NCBI GenBank assembly: GCA_036927565.1
Contig: JAYESD010000001.1
Coordinates: 275,539,560-275,603,559, forward strand
DNA: 64,000 bases
From: Tuctoria greenei
Lineage: Eukaryota > Streptophyta > Magnoliopsida > Poales > Poaceae
Direction of reading: 5' to 3'
Under the pieces are notes generated by a model. That model saw nothing but the letters and a program-made list of their open reading frames with translations, was not told the origin of the DNA and did no database searches. Shown in pieces: positions 19,408 to 29,752 of this stretch (its first letter is position 1; each line of letters begins with the position of its first letter). The position numbers and the translations under genes are program-made.

Positions 19408-22400
19408 GCTCTCCCTTAAACCCATGCCGGCTACGTGTTCACTGAACATGCTGGGTGGAAGACCTTTTTTTAGCGGATCTGCAAGCATACGCTTGGTACT
19501 TATATGCTCAAGACTTATGGTATGATCCTGGATTCAATCTTTCACAACATAAAACTTAATGTCGATGTGTTTGGCAACACCACTCGACTTACTGTTGTGA
19601 GAGTAAAATACTGCGGGCTCATTATCGCATTATAGCTTAAGTGGTTTTTCAATGTTGTCGACCACTCTAAGACCAGGCAAAAAATTCTTAAGCCAAACAG
19701 CCTGCCCGGTGGCGTCATAACATGCAACAAACTCGGCATGCATTGTGGACGATGCAATGACGATTTGGTTGGAGCTTTTCCATGAAATGGCTCCATTCGC
19801 GAGGGTGAATATATAACCTGACGTGGATTTCTTAGTATCCACACAACCGCGAAATCTGAATCTGAATATCCCACTACTTCAAGTGGGTCTGACTTACTAT
19901 ATGTTAACATGAGGCATTTTGTGCCTTGTACATATCTTAATGCTTTCTCAACTGCCTTCCAGTGATCAATCCCTGGATTGGCCTGATATCTGCCAAGCAT
20001 TCCGGTCACATAAGCTAAGTTAGCCCGAGTACAAACTTGAGCATACATAAGGTTTCTGACAGCAGAAGCATATGGAACCGATTTCATTTGATCGATCTCA
20101 TATTGGTTCATGGGACACTAAAAGTTCCCAAACTTATCGCCCTTGACAATTGGAGCAGACGAAGGCTTACTCTTATACATACTGTACTTTCTCAGTACAT
20201 TCTCTAAGTATGCCTTTTGTGATAAGCATAATACCCCCTTATTTCTATCTCGGTGAATTTCTATGCCCAATACATAGGATGCTTCACCAAGATCTTTCAT
20301 ATCAAAATTAGAGGACAAAAACTTCTTAGTTTCTGATAGTAGATTGACATCACTATTTGCAAGTAGTATATCATCTACATAAAGCACGAGGAAATAAAAT
20401 TCCCGCTCTTAAACTTAGCATAAATACAATTGTCCTCCTCATTTTCTTTAAACCCAAACTTTCTTATTGTCTCATCGAACTTGAGATACCACTGTCTTGA
20501 TGCTTGTTTAAGTCCATAGATGGACTTTCTTAAATGACATCTCATATGTTCCTTACCCTTAACAACAAAACCTTTCGGTTGTGTCATATAGACGTTCTCA
20601 TATAGATCACCATTGAGAAACGCCGTCTTTACATCCATCTGATGTAATTCTAAATTGTAATGTGCAACTAATGTCATAATGATTCTGAACGAATCCTTAC
20701 TTGAGACAAGTGAAAATATCTCATTATAATAAATCCCTTCTCTCTGAGTTAAACTTTTTGCAACAAGTCTGACCTTAAACTTATCAATATTCTCTTTGGA
20801 GTCACGTTTAATTTTGTAAACCCATTTACAGCCCACTGTTTTGGATCCATTAGGAATCTCAACTAAATCTCATATTTTGTTTGTTTCCATAGACCTCATT
20901 TCATCCTCCATGGCTTTACGCCATTCAGATGATTAAGGACTTCTCATAGCTTCTTCAAATGTGGTGGGATCACCCTCCATTTGATCTGCCACACTCAAAT
21001 AGATCTCATAATCGTCCGGAATGGCTAATTTTCTTTCTCGTCGAGATCTTCTTAATTGCACATTATCCTCATTTTGAGGCTGTTGTTGCTCTTCATTATT
21101 AGTGACAACGGGCTGAGAATGCTCAACCTCTCTTAATAATTCCATTGTCAATGGAGAACTAACAACATGTGTTGAATCTTCACCAATAGGCATTGATGAT
21201 TCAACAACAGTAGGTAATGAGAAATATAGTTCTTGAATCATATGAGTGGGTACATAAACCCGCTTCTCTTCAAGATTAATTTCTCGTCTTACCATACTAC
21301 CCCTAATCATTACATCCTCTAAAAAAATGGCATGCCTTGTTTTTACAAACTTAGTATATCGTTCTGGACAATAGAAATGATATCCCTTACTCTTTTCTGC
21401 ATAGCCAATAAAATGGAAACTTATTGTCTTAGCATCCAACTTACCAATATTTGGGTTAAACATCTTTGCCTCAGCGGGACAGCCCCACATATGCATATAA
21501 CTTAATGAGGGCTTACGTCCAGTCCACAACTCATACGGTGTTTTAGGCACCGACTTAGTAGGAACCCGATCTAGCACATGAATGGCGGTTTTTAATGCCT
21601 CCATCCATAAGCTAATCGGCAAATCTGATTGACTTAACATGAATCTAACCATATTCATTAGCGTACGGTTGCGCCATTCCTCTACTCCATTTTGCTGAGG
21701 CTCGCCCGGTGTGGAATATTGGACGACTATGCCATTTTCCTATAGGAACCGAGCAAACGGTCCAGGAACTTGGCCATACGGGGTATGATGACCATAGTAC
21801 TCACCACCACGATCGGATCTTACCACTTTAATCTTAATATTATGCTGATTTTCAACTTCAGCCTTAAATATCTTAAATTTATCCAACGCTTCAGAGCATT
21901 CTTTAATCGGATAAATATAGCCATAACGAGAATAGTCATCCGTGAAGGTTATGAACGAATCAAAATCATCAACAGATACTACAGGAAATGGACCACAAAT
22001 GTCCGTATGGATTAATTCCAAAATTCACGCACTGCGTATGACACCTTCTTAATTTTCTTAACAAAATTTCCCTTAATGCAATCTATGCGTTCTTCTGAAT
22101 TTTAAAAAATCCAAATGAGGAAGAATCGATTGTGAAATCAATTATTCAATTACCCCCCTCGAAATATGACACAAGTGATAATGCCATAATTTCGAAGACA
22201 TTTCGAAATTGATTCTCTTACGCTTACCCTGATGTGAGGAAAACTGGTTGTCGCTTACAATATTAATATCATCATGCATAGATAATAAGTATAGCATGCA
22301 TTGTCTTATGGCAACACCAACAATCTTATTATCATACTTAATTACACACCTGTCTTTGCTAAACTGGCAAACATAACCATCATCATCTAAGCATGATACT

Positions 22401-22660
22401 GAGATGAGATTTCTACTTAAAGAGGGTACATATAATACATCCTAAAGTGTAAGTACAAAACCATTTCTTAATACTAACGGATAATCTCCAATGACTTTCA
22501 CTTTAGCTTCATGGCCATCAGTAACTTTAATGGCCCTTTACCCTCTTTCTAGGGTCCTCCTCATATTTAACCCCTACAACAAATTGCCAACGTGCACAGT
22601 GGCACCTGAGTCAATCCACCAAGAAGATGGTGTATAATCTAAAAGCAAGGATTCATCAAC
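19408..22660 (-). pseudogene. Pol of element A, broken by frameshifts and stops
   Basis: Protease (WWIDSGATVHV, near 22600), integrase (IHTDICGPFP, RSDRGGEYYG, 21740-22021), an integrase-RT linker with MWGCPAEAKMF (20933-21658), RT (GCKWVYKIKRD, 20375-20836), the catalytic YVDD (MLYVDDILLANSD at 20387) and RNase H (GYSDSDFA ... STMHAEFVA) appear in copia order. They lie in several frames separated by stops. A stop breaks the last RNase H segment (HIDIKFYVVKD). The element cannot make a full Pol. Confidence 0.9.
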
Positions 22661-22834
22661 AAAGGTTACAAAATCATTACCATTTTTGCAACATCATTTA
22701 AGGAAGCCTATGCAATTCTTCTGATGGTGACCTTTGTCTAAACAAAAGCGACACTGATCTTTATCCACTTTCACATCCTTATTGTAAGGATGGCTTTGTG
22801 GAAACTTATCCTTATCTTTATCATAGTGAGAAGA
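22661..22834 (-). other. Gag zinc-knuckle remnant of element A
   Basis: The minus strand encodes a CCHC knuckle, CRFCLDKGHHQKNC, near 22765-22725, in a frame broken from the main gag reading frame. It would have formed the nucleocapsid end of Gag. Confidence 0.75.
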
Positions 22835-23599
22835 TCAATGATACTTAAAAGATTGCTTAGAAGAATAATTCTTCTTAGCCTTACCTTTTCCCTTCACGTA
22901 ATTAATAGCATCATAGCCGTGAAGGGACTTAATCCTCTCTTCCTCCTGAACACACATAGCCATAAGTTTTTCTATGTTCCATAGTTCAGGTTGAGAGTTG
23001 TAGTTGATGACAAAAGTCTCAAATTCCTTAGGAAGTAAGGCAATGATGAGATGCACAATGAACTCATCTTTAATCCCCAAATCCATAGGCTTAAGCTTTG
23101 CAGCCATATTTGTCATCCTTAAGATGTGCTCACGCACACCACCTCCATGATATTTTTCAGTAACAAGCCTCTTGATAAGAGTGCTTGCAGTGGCCTTAGA
23201 AGAACCAGTAAACTGATTCTCTATCCTTTGGAGGTATTCAATAGTAGTTTCACATTCAAGGATTGCTCCCCGAATGGCCTCAGTGATAGTGTCCTTAATT
23301 ACCATGAAACATTTCCTGTTTGATTTCTTCCACTTATAACAATCAATGTCATAAGCCAATAACTCAGTAGTATATTCCATTGTCCTCACAACAAAGGCTC
23401 CCTGAGTTTCATCAGCATCTCTTACTGGTTCAACCGGTGCAACCGGATATGGCGTAGTGAGAGCCAAGTCTATCTTAGAGACTGCCAAAGCAATCTTCAA
23501 TTTCTCTCGCCATCTCCCATAATTGCTTCCATTGAGTGGATCAATAGAAGCGATGAAACTCAGTGCTGAATTAGCATTGGAGGAAACCTTCATAATCAA
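22835..23599 (-). CDS. Gag (capsid part) of element A
   Basis: This 254-residue open frame starts MIMKVSSNANSALSF and carries the copia Gag capsid fold (LNGSNYGRWREKLKIAL; LIIALLPKEFETFVINY). It ends in a Lys-rich stretch just before the zinc knuckle, which lies beyond a stop. The hairpin array ends about 50 nt upstream of the start codon. Confidence 0.88.
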   Translation of the reverse strand: MIMKVSSNANSALSFIASIDPLNGSNYGRWREKLKIALAVSKIDLALTTPYPVAPVEPVRDADETQGAFVVRTMEYTTELLAYDIDCYKWKKSNRKCFMVIKDTITEAIRGAILECETTIEYLQRIENQFTGSSKATASTLIKRLVTEKYHGGGVREHILRMTNMAAKLKPMDLGIKDEFIVHLIIALLPKEFETFVINYNSQPELWNIEKLMAMCVQEEERIKSLHGYDAINYVKGKGKAKKNYSSKQSFKYH

Positions 23600-23647
23600 A
23601 AAACCAAAATCAAGAAGAATGCATAGATGTTAACCACAAGAAAATTA

Positions 23648-24076
23648 TGAGTTTTATCTTTCACTTTGGTTACTCGACCAAAACTCAACATTTGAGAATA
23701 ACTGAAAATCAACATAGTAATTTATCTTTTGCTTTGGTTACTCAACCAAATTACTATGTTCTTACAAAAAGAATGTCATTAATGCCTTTTGCTTTGGTTA
23801 CTCAGCCAATAATGACATTACAACTTAACATTGAAGAACAACTGAAATACATAGTAATTTATTTTTCGCTTTGGTTACTCGACCAAATTACTATGTACTT
23901 AGAAAGGAAAATGGCATTAATGTCTTTCGCTTTGGTTACTCGACCAATAATGACATTAATATAGCTTAAAATCATGAAAATTCTATTTTTCACTTTGGTT
24001 ACTCAATAGAATTTCATGCAACTTAAATTAACATAGCAATTTATCTTTGGCTTTGGTTACTCGACCAAATTGCTAT
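23648..24076 (-). repeat. Seven tandem hairpins with conserved loop in the leader of element A
   Basis: Seven inverted repeats lie at 23648-23687, 23711-23760, 23772-23819, 23848-23897, 23910-23956, 23973-24018 and 24033-24076. Each has an 8-13-bp stem around a shared core, CTTTGGTTACTCGACCA on the plus strand (TGGTCGAGTAACCAAAG in the element RNA). The cores of most copies can themselves form an inner TTTGGT/ACCAAA helix. Stems differ between copies yet stay complementary, for example ATAGTAATTT/AAATTACTAT against ATAGCAATTT/AAATTGCTAT. Hairpins 2-3 and 4-5 look like a duplicated pair. The array lies between the primer site and gag. Confidence 0.9.
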
Positions 24077-24576
24077 AACAATATAAACTTAATTCACAAT
24101 AGAAGCTTAATTAAATAAGCAAACTTAATTGTATAGTACGGACTAGTCCGCACTCTTGCAGTATGGTTTTCGGACTAGTCCGATCCATATGCCGGACAAG
24201 TTCGGTACTGATCCAAAAACATTTGAACCGTTCTTTATTGAACTTTTCGAGTTTGGTCCGTACTATTCCGGACTAGTACGACCAACCCCGGAAAAGTTTC
24301 ATATAAAAAAACTAAAAAATGTCGAAATACCCAAAAGGGGATCTTAATCTTACCATCTTACCAAATCAACTTAATTTTCACAATGGATTTCAATCCAAAG
24401 TGCTTAATTGGTTCTCAATCAGATGAACGCGTTAAAACGCTCTGATCCGAAAACCTAACCACTTTATTGTGGCATACCGGACTAGTCCGACCCTTAGACC
24501 GGACAAGTCTGGACTTTCAAAACTTTCAGCGAAAACTTCGATCAAAACTCAATTCGAAATGATTAGTGGTCTAAAC
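24077..24576 (-). other. Leader of element A between hairpin array and primer site
   Basis: This is non-coding. It holds several GGACTAGTCCG variants (24139-24290 and 24477-24515), so the palindrome family extends from the LTR into the leader. No gene is seen. Confidence 0.75.
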
Positions 24577-24588
24577 GCTCTGATACCA
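24577..24588 (-). promoter_or_regulatory. Primer binding site of element A (tRNA-iMet)
   Basis: TGGTATCAGAGC on the minus strand lies one base from the 5' LTR end. Confidence 0.95.
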
Positions 24589-24589
24589 T

Positions 24590-25161
24590 TGTTAGAAATC
24601 AAGAGGGAGCCCAAAGATCAAATAGCCACTAAATCACTTCAAATTACATGGAGAAATCTGATTATAACATCAACACCAAGTGCTATCCCTCAAATAGCAC
24701 AAGAACACTAATAATACCTTCTCCTCCATCTTTGTTATTGCTTGGCGATGCGGCCAACAAGGCGAGACCACAAGAAGAACAACGACGAGAGGCGTTTCCC
24801 CTTGTTCTTCTCTTGGTATGTTGATCGGATTCTTAGTGGGTTAGAGTGTTCAAGTGTGTATGAGTGTATGCATGAGCATTCTTTGATCATACACTTGACC
24901 CTCTTCTTATAGTTGACCAAGAGACACAAGAGGGGGCCTCCCACCCTTAGGAATTATTGAGTCTCCCAATCAGAGACTCAAAATTTGGTGGGTTGTTTCC
25001 TTTCAATTAGAACACATGTCAATTTTGTGTCCGGACTAGTCCGATATCCTTAATGGACAATATCGGACTAGTCCTATAAGGGTCCGTACTAGTCCGGTTA
25101 CCCTTACTGGACAAAACCGGACTAGTTCGGTCTCTACCGAACAAGTCCGGTACTCCCAACA
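24590..25161 (-). repeat. 5' LTR of element A
   Basis: This copy is 572 bp, about 50 bp shorter than its partner because of a deletion near 25023 between palindrome copies. Palindromes remain at 25030-25150. The TATA-like CTATAAG is at 24913-24907 (minus). Its outer edge lies about 390 bp from the SAUR start codon. Confidence 0.9.
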
Positions 25162-25311
25162 GTAGCATGTTGGCTCGGCCAATAACTAGTTTATCACCCT
25201 CACTCCACTTGGTCCCAATTAACATGGGGTCCTCCTGCCACTTCCCCGCTAGACCGCTCAGAATGGATGCATAGATAGTATCCAACCTAAGTACTGAAAT
25301 CGCACAAGGGC

Positions 25312-25440
25312 TGTCTCCAACACATGTTCCCTTCACAATCTGACCCAAAACGTACACACAAACCATGCACATGACCTTAGCCCCTCAGCCAATAATCCTG
25401 CTGAGCAGACTCCCTGCTCCTTCCTTCCTCTATATATTGA
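25312..25440 (+). promoter_or_regulatory. SAUR promoter elements
   Basis: A canonical auxin response element, TGTCTC, lies at 25312-25317. A CCAAT-type box is at about 25389 (GCCAATAAT), and a TATA box (CTATATATTG) at 25430-25439 is about 115 bp upstream of the ATG. Confidence 0.7.
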
Positions 25441-25553
25441 ACAAAGTGTCCTCTATCTAAACACTAACACATACAACTTCACAAACAAAGCACAGCAAAA
25501 ACTCAATTTAGAGCTCTCAAAATTTTCAGCCACAGAGAGTTAAAGAACCGATC

Positions 25554-25988
25554 ATGGTCTGCCCCAAGAAGATTGCTCAGCTGGCGAAGAAGTGGCGGAG
25601 GATAACAAAGCTTGGAAGGAAGCACCTCGCTTGGGTGACAACAATGCAATCCGATGAGTGGTGCACCTCTGTGGTGGACAAGGGTCACTGTGTAGTGTAC
25701 ACATCGGACGAGTGGCGGTTTGAGGTGCCGATTGCATATCTCAAGAACAAGGTCTTTGAGGAGTTCCTGCGGATGTCTCAGGAGGAGTTTGGCTTCGCGA
25801 GAGACGGGCAGATCACGCTCCCTTGTGATGCTGCAACCATGGAGTACGCCATGTGCTTGATCAGGAGAAGCATCACTAAAGAGGTAGAGAAGGCGTTCCT
25901 AAGCACCATGACAGTGGCATGCCACTATGCAAGTTGTGTGGCAGCGTCTCTACGAGTTAGTCAGCAGGTTGCTATTTGCAGCTCATGA
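25554..25988 (+). CDS. SAUR: SAUR-family auxin-responsive protein
   Basis: The single-exon protein has 144 residues and starts MVCPKKIAQLAKKW. The conserved SAUR core follows: GHCVVYTSDEWRFEVPIAYL (residues about 43-62) and FLRMSQEEFGFARDGQITLP. The C-terminal PCDAATMEYAMCLIRR matches grass SAURs that occur in clusters. SAUR proteins inhibit PP2C-D phosphatases and so activate plasma-membrane H+-ATPases during auxin-driven cell expansion; this role is known for the family, not shown here. The start is supported by the TATA box and an A-rich leader without other ATGs. A TGTCTC element upstream suggests auxin control. A polyadenylation signal AATAAA is at 26137. No defects are visible; this is the only intact host protein gene in the window. 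Confidence 0.95.
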   Translation: MVCPKKIAQLAKKWRRITKLGRKHLAWVTTMQSDEWCTSVVDKGHCVVYTSDEWRFEVPIAYLKNKVFEEFLRMSQEEFGFARDGQITLPCDAATMEYAMCLIRRSITKEVEKAFLSTMTVACHYASCVAASLRVSQQVAICSS

Positions 25989-26359
25989 ATGTATGTGAAG
26001 TACCAGTAGATCAGTATAGGTTGTAGGAAAGAGAAAGCAGCTCTGCGGAGCCTTTAATCCTGGGAGCAATATCAAGGAAGATGGGAAATTATCAAGTTAG
26101 AGAAATTATTTGTAAATATGCTTTAGTGTATTGACAAATAAATCAAATTCTTGGACTCACATTTTGTTGCAGGATTGTTCGTCTGCAAAATCATTGGTTG
26201 AGTACCAAATGTTAACTGCCATATCCACTCCTTGTCCAGCAAGCTGCACGCTCGTTAGGAGACGAGATATGGTGGTGGCTGATGAACACGGGCCAGGCAA
26301 CGCTCTTTGTGTTGGACTGCGTGTGTTGAACTGCGTTTACACATTAATGTTAGCCTTTA
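25989..26359. other. SAUR 3' region
   Basis: It contains the 3' untranslated region with AATAAA at 26137-26142. Beyond that there is no recognisable gene. Confidence 0.6.
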
Positions 26360-26520
26360 AATCTGTGTAGTGTGAAAGGGTTTAGTTTTGGTTTCACACT
26401 AGTGTAGTGTGAAAGGGTTTAATTTTGGTTTCACACTACACTAGCTAGCCTATATAAGATGTACCCATTTTCATTGCCTGGAATACAATCAAGTCATTCT
26501 CCTTTAACGTCTGAGGAAGG
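26360..26520 (+). mobile_element. Possible copia LTR fragment with two hairpins
   Basis: Two 34-nt inverted repeats, TAGTGTGAAA ... TTTCACACTA, lie at 26368-26401 and 26405-26438. They are followed by CTATATAAG (26449) and GAATACAATCAAGTCATTC, which resembles the end of a copia LTR. Copia pol pieces follow downstream. Boundaries and duplications are not visible, so the call is tentative. Confidence 0.45.
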
Positions 26521-26770
26521 CTCGTGTGTAGCTGTCAACGGTTGGTGAGCACTCTCTCCGAGCTGGTGAGAAAGAGCGGCCATAGAAGCACACTCCTGCT
26601 CCAGGGCGAGAGCAAGTGCATGCTCGCGCTCGCGAGAAGCAACGAGGGCAAGGACACCGGAGGTGTCCCCGCCCTTCATGGTGGTGCTGTCAGTGCCAGA
26701 GAGTGGGGCAGTGGTCGCGCTATGAGCAGCGGCAGCGCTCACGGTAGTTGCGGTCATTGCCGGTAGGACG
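26521..26770. other. Unassigned GC-rich segment
   Basis: The minus strand could encode a Ser/Ala/Thr-rich peptide with REREHALALALEQE, but I recognise no family. It sits between LTR-like sequence and an RT fragment and is probably rearranged transposon or captured sequence. Confidence 0.35.
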
Positions 26771-27105
26771 GTGGTGTTCACGTCCGACAGTGACTTGAGT
26801 CCAGCTCTCCTTCAGCGTACTATCTCCGCCCTACAGAAGGAGTTCACTATGAAGGACTTGGGCCAGCTCCACCACTTCCTGGGGATTGCGGTCGAGGACC
26901 GACTAGGTGGTCTGTTTCTTCACCAGCGGCAGTACTGTCTGGACATCCTCGAGCGAGCGGGCATGGCTGAGTGTAAGTCGTGCATCACACTGGTGGATAC
27001 TCACACAAAAATCTCTTCTGTGACAAGACACCCGTTAATGAACCGATCGCCTACGGGAGTCTTGCACGTGCACTTCAGTACCTCACCTTCACCAGGTCGG
27101 ACATC
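26771..27105 (+). pseudogene. Copia reverse transcriptase fragment
   Basis: The reading FTMKDLGQLHHFLGIAVEDR and LFLHQRQYCLDILERAGMAE matches the copia RT region downstream of the catalytic YVDD. The YVDD block itself is missing. The fragment ends near GRTSP, where it joins integrase sequence. Confidence 0.85.
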
Positions 27106-28431
27106 TCCTATTATCAGTGTTTCTGGTTTTAAATATTACTTAGTTGTCATTGATGATTTCTTGCATTTTCATGGACTTTTCCCTTACGTTTGAAGTCTGA
27201 GACATATGTCACTCTCTCTAACTTCTTTGTTTGGATGTCTACTCTGTTTGGACGCACTAATCGTGCTCTCTAGTGTGATAACGGATGCGAGTTTGAGAAC
27301 TCGGCGCTCAGTAATTTTCTACTCGCACATGGCATCCAGTTGCGCATGTATTGTCGATATAGCTCCCCTCAAAATGGCAAGGCAGAGCGCATGATTTGCA
27401 CTACTAATGATGTCATGCGCTCCCTGATGTTTCAGGCCTCTATTCTCGCTCGGTACTTGGTAGAGGCCCTCCACACTTCGACTTTCATCATTAATCGCCT
27501 TCCCACCAAGGCAATTCGGGCACCTACCCCGTACTTTGCATTTTATGGCATCACCCCTCTTTACGACCACCTTTGAGTTTTTGAGTGCGCTTGCTACCCT
27601 AACCTTTCTGCCACAACTCCACATAAACTTGCACCTCACTATACTCGGTGTGTCTTTCTTGGGTACTCTCTCAATCATAAGGGGTACCAGTGTCTAGATC
27701 TCACTACTCACTGTATTTTGATTTCTCGACACATTTTCTTCGACGAGTCCTCTTTTCCTTCCTCCACTTCCTCCTCTGTTTCAGCCGCAGAGTTGGACTC
27801 CCTGTTTCCTACTAACACCGAGGCTGCCACACCACAGCTGCCTTGTCATTTTACTGCAGGTATGACACCCGCCGCGCCACGCGTGGACTCGACATCCTCG
27901 ACATCGACAGCTGTGCCGCGTGCTGTCTTGACGTCACCTGATGTGGCCCGTGTAGTACTGGCACCTCAGGCGTCACTGGTTGTGCCTCCTGCGGCCCCTA
28001 CATCTCGGTTCACTAACCCTCCTCTCGTCTACCAGTGACAAGAGCAGGTTGGTGCTCAAGCTACAGAAGCCCTGTCGTCCTCAGTGTCCCTAGCCGCGCC
28101 ACGCGTGGCCACGACATCTATACCCCCCTCAGTCGTGCCATGCGCGGACCCGGCATCTCCGACCTCCATGGCTGCGCCACGCGCGATCCCGGTGTCTCTG
28201 ACCTCCACGGGTGCGCCAAGCGTGGCCCCGGTGTCTCCGACGCTACGCACTGCAACACACATGACCATGGTACTACGGTTTGCCGACCCTGCTTTTATCT
28301 ACCAGCGACGAGGGCAAGTTGGTGACCCGACACCTACTCATATCGAGCCCCCGGTGTACCACCCGACTTTGTTCCATCGGAACCCAGGGCATGTTCACCC
28401 GATGGTGACTCGACGTGCAACTGGGGTCCTG
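27106..28431 (+). pseudogene. Copia integrase and linker fragment, placed after RT
   Basis: Integrase motifs follow the RT piece: ISVSGFKYYLVVIDDF, SPQNGKAERM and NRLPTKAIRAPTPY, then a GYSLNHKGYQCL block and a Pro/Ala-rich repetitive linker ending HPMVTRRATGV at about 28427. Several stops and frame changes interrupt it. In an intact copia element integrase precedes RT, so the pieces are out of order. A SIRE-like LTR begins at the end. Confidence 0.82.
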
Positions 28432-28759
28432 AAAGTGCATCCAGGCTAATCCCCGTGAGTTTTGATGATCAATGACAATAGTTAAGGGACTAATGAGCTT
28501 TGCAAGTGTAAGCACAGGTGATTGAAAGTTGGACGACGTTGAATGCACTCAAAAAGGAAAAAGAGCAGAAAAAGACGAAGAACTCAAAGGACAGAATTTA
28601 GGCTTTTAAATTTCTTGTGTTGAGTTCAGCTACTTAGCTTGAGTGTGTTCAATGAGTCAAGTGTTGAGAATCTCCTAAGAGCTCATAGTCCAAGCTAGAC
28701 TAGATTGAGAGATGAGTTGAAGCAGCCCTAAGGACAGGGCTGAACTTGTTAGGACTGGA

Positions 28760-29305
28760 AGGCTGGACTAGTCCGACCACATCGGACTGATCTGATGTTA
28801 GGCAGACCAAAATATTTTGTGTGAGTTCGGACTTGTCTGTTTAAGGACAAACTAGTCTGTGGTGAGTGTGTCTGTGTCCTTCTGGGACTAAGTCCTAAAG
28901 CACCGTACTAGTCCGCCTTGGGGTTGGACTAGTCCGTTGGGACAGACTAGTCCATTTCAGTTTGGAAAAGTAGTTCCTGACTGAGATCAAACTAGTCTGT
29001 TCCTTGTCAGACTAGTTCACTGAGGACTTGGAGGTGGCTACTGGGACAAAGTCCTAGACCACCAGACTTGTCCGCTCTTGGGGGTCGGACTGGTCCAGTG
29101 TGCTAGACTGGTCCATTCTCAACCAGAACAAACAGTTATGTGTGAGATCAGACTAGTTCGTTGTTGGACGGACTAGTCAGTGGTTTGGTGACCGTTTGAA
29201 TTCAAAAGGTGGCGGGGGACTTTGTGGTTGGTCAAGGGTGACATCACTGGTCCCCAAAGGCCTGACTAGTTCAGAGTCAAAGGCTGGACTAGTCCGCACT
29301 TTTTC
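28760..29305. repeat. GGACTAGTCC palindrome cluster in LTR D
   Basis: More than a dozen degenerate copies (GGACTAGTCCG, AGACTAGTCC, GGACTTGTCTG and similar) lie upstream of the TATA box. They are more diverged than those of element B. Confidence 0.85.
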
Positions 29306-29326
29306 TGGTGGCAACGGATACTTGTC

Positions 29327-29350
29327 GGGATCCCTATAAAAAGGGATCCC
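29327..29350. promoter_or_regulatory. TATA box inside an inverted repeat, LTR D
   Basis: GGGATCCCT and AGGGATCCC flank ATAAAA, giving a 9-bp stem with the TATA core as loop. Confidence 0.75.
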
Positions 29351-29752
29351 CCAGCCTCCAAATGCCCTCTATCGACCCCTAGCGCCGCCATAGACTTCCT
29401 AGAGCCATCCTAGCCCTCTCCCAACCATTCTTGGAGTCCTAAGACCGATTATTGAGGATTTGTGAGGTGTGGAAGAGGAGAGAGAATGGTTTGCTTGATC
29501 TTGAGCTCTTGGTTGATTCTCTCGGTTTGACTGATTGATTTGAGTTTGTGTGGGTGTTGATCTTTGATCTTTTCGAGTTGTAAACTTGTGGGAGCCTCAG
29601 GTTGTGAGTTTCCCCAAGGATTTGGTGATTACTCTTGTGATTTAGTGGAAGAATAGTCGGCCTCCGTGGTGGCTAAGTGAGGAAAGGGTTGCGTCGAAGC
29701 GTACGAACGACACTTCCCCCGGTACTACTAAATTGTAGCCCGTGGAGGTTCT

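Larger units (their letters stand above)
18585..25161 (-). mobile_element. Tork-like copia element A, complete but decayed
   Basis: The 6.6-kb element has GTAGC duplications at 18580-18584 and 25162-25166. In element order it contains the 5' LTR (25161-24590), an initiator-Met primer site, a long leader with a hairpin array, gag (23599-22835), pol in broken frames, a polypurine tract and the 3' LTR (19207-18585). A family-A LTR also opens the window. The lineage is assigned from the protease (WWIDSGATVHV) and Gag style and is less certain than the copia assignment. Confidence 0.92.
28432..29752 (+). mobile_element. SIRE-like LTR D, truncated at its 3' end
   Basis: It begins TGAAAGTGCATCCAGG, as the LTR of element B does (TGAAAGTGCATCTAGG). 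It shares the LTR layout: a GGACTAGTCC cluster at 28760-29300, TATA (CTATAAAAAG, 29334) and the GTGGGAGCCTCAG block at 29589. The final few hundred bases expected from the B LTR are absent because the Retand-like LTR starts at 29753. It may be a solo or partial LTR. Confidence 0.8.

Noticed and set aside
23648..24076. CRISPR-like array of regularly spaced repeats
   Set aside because: Plant nuclear DNA within a copia leader; the variable parts form stems with each other, so they are hairpins and not spacers.
26494..26781. Ala/Ser/Thr-rich minus-strand frame as a host gene
   Set aside because: No recognisable domain, no exon signals, and it sits among rearranged copia pieces.
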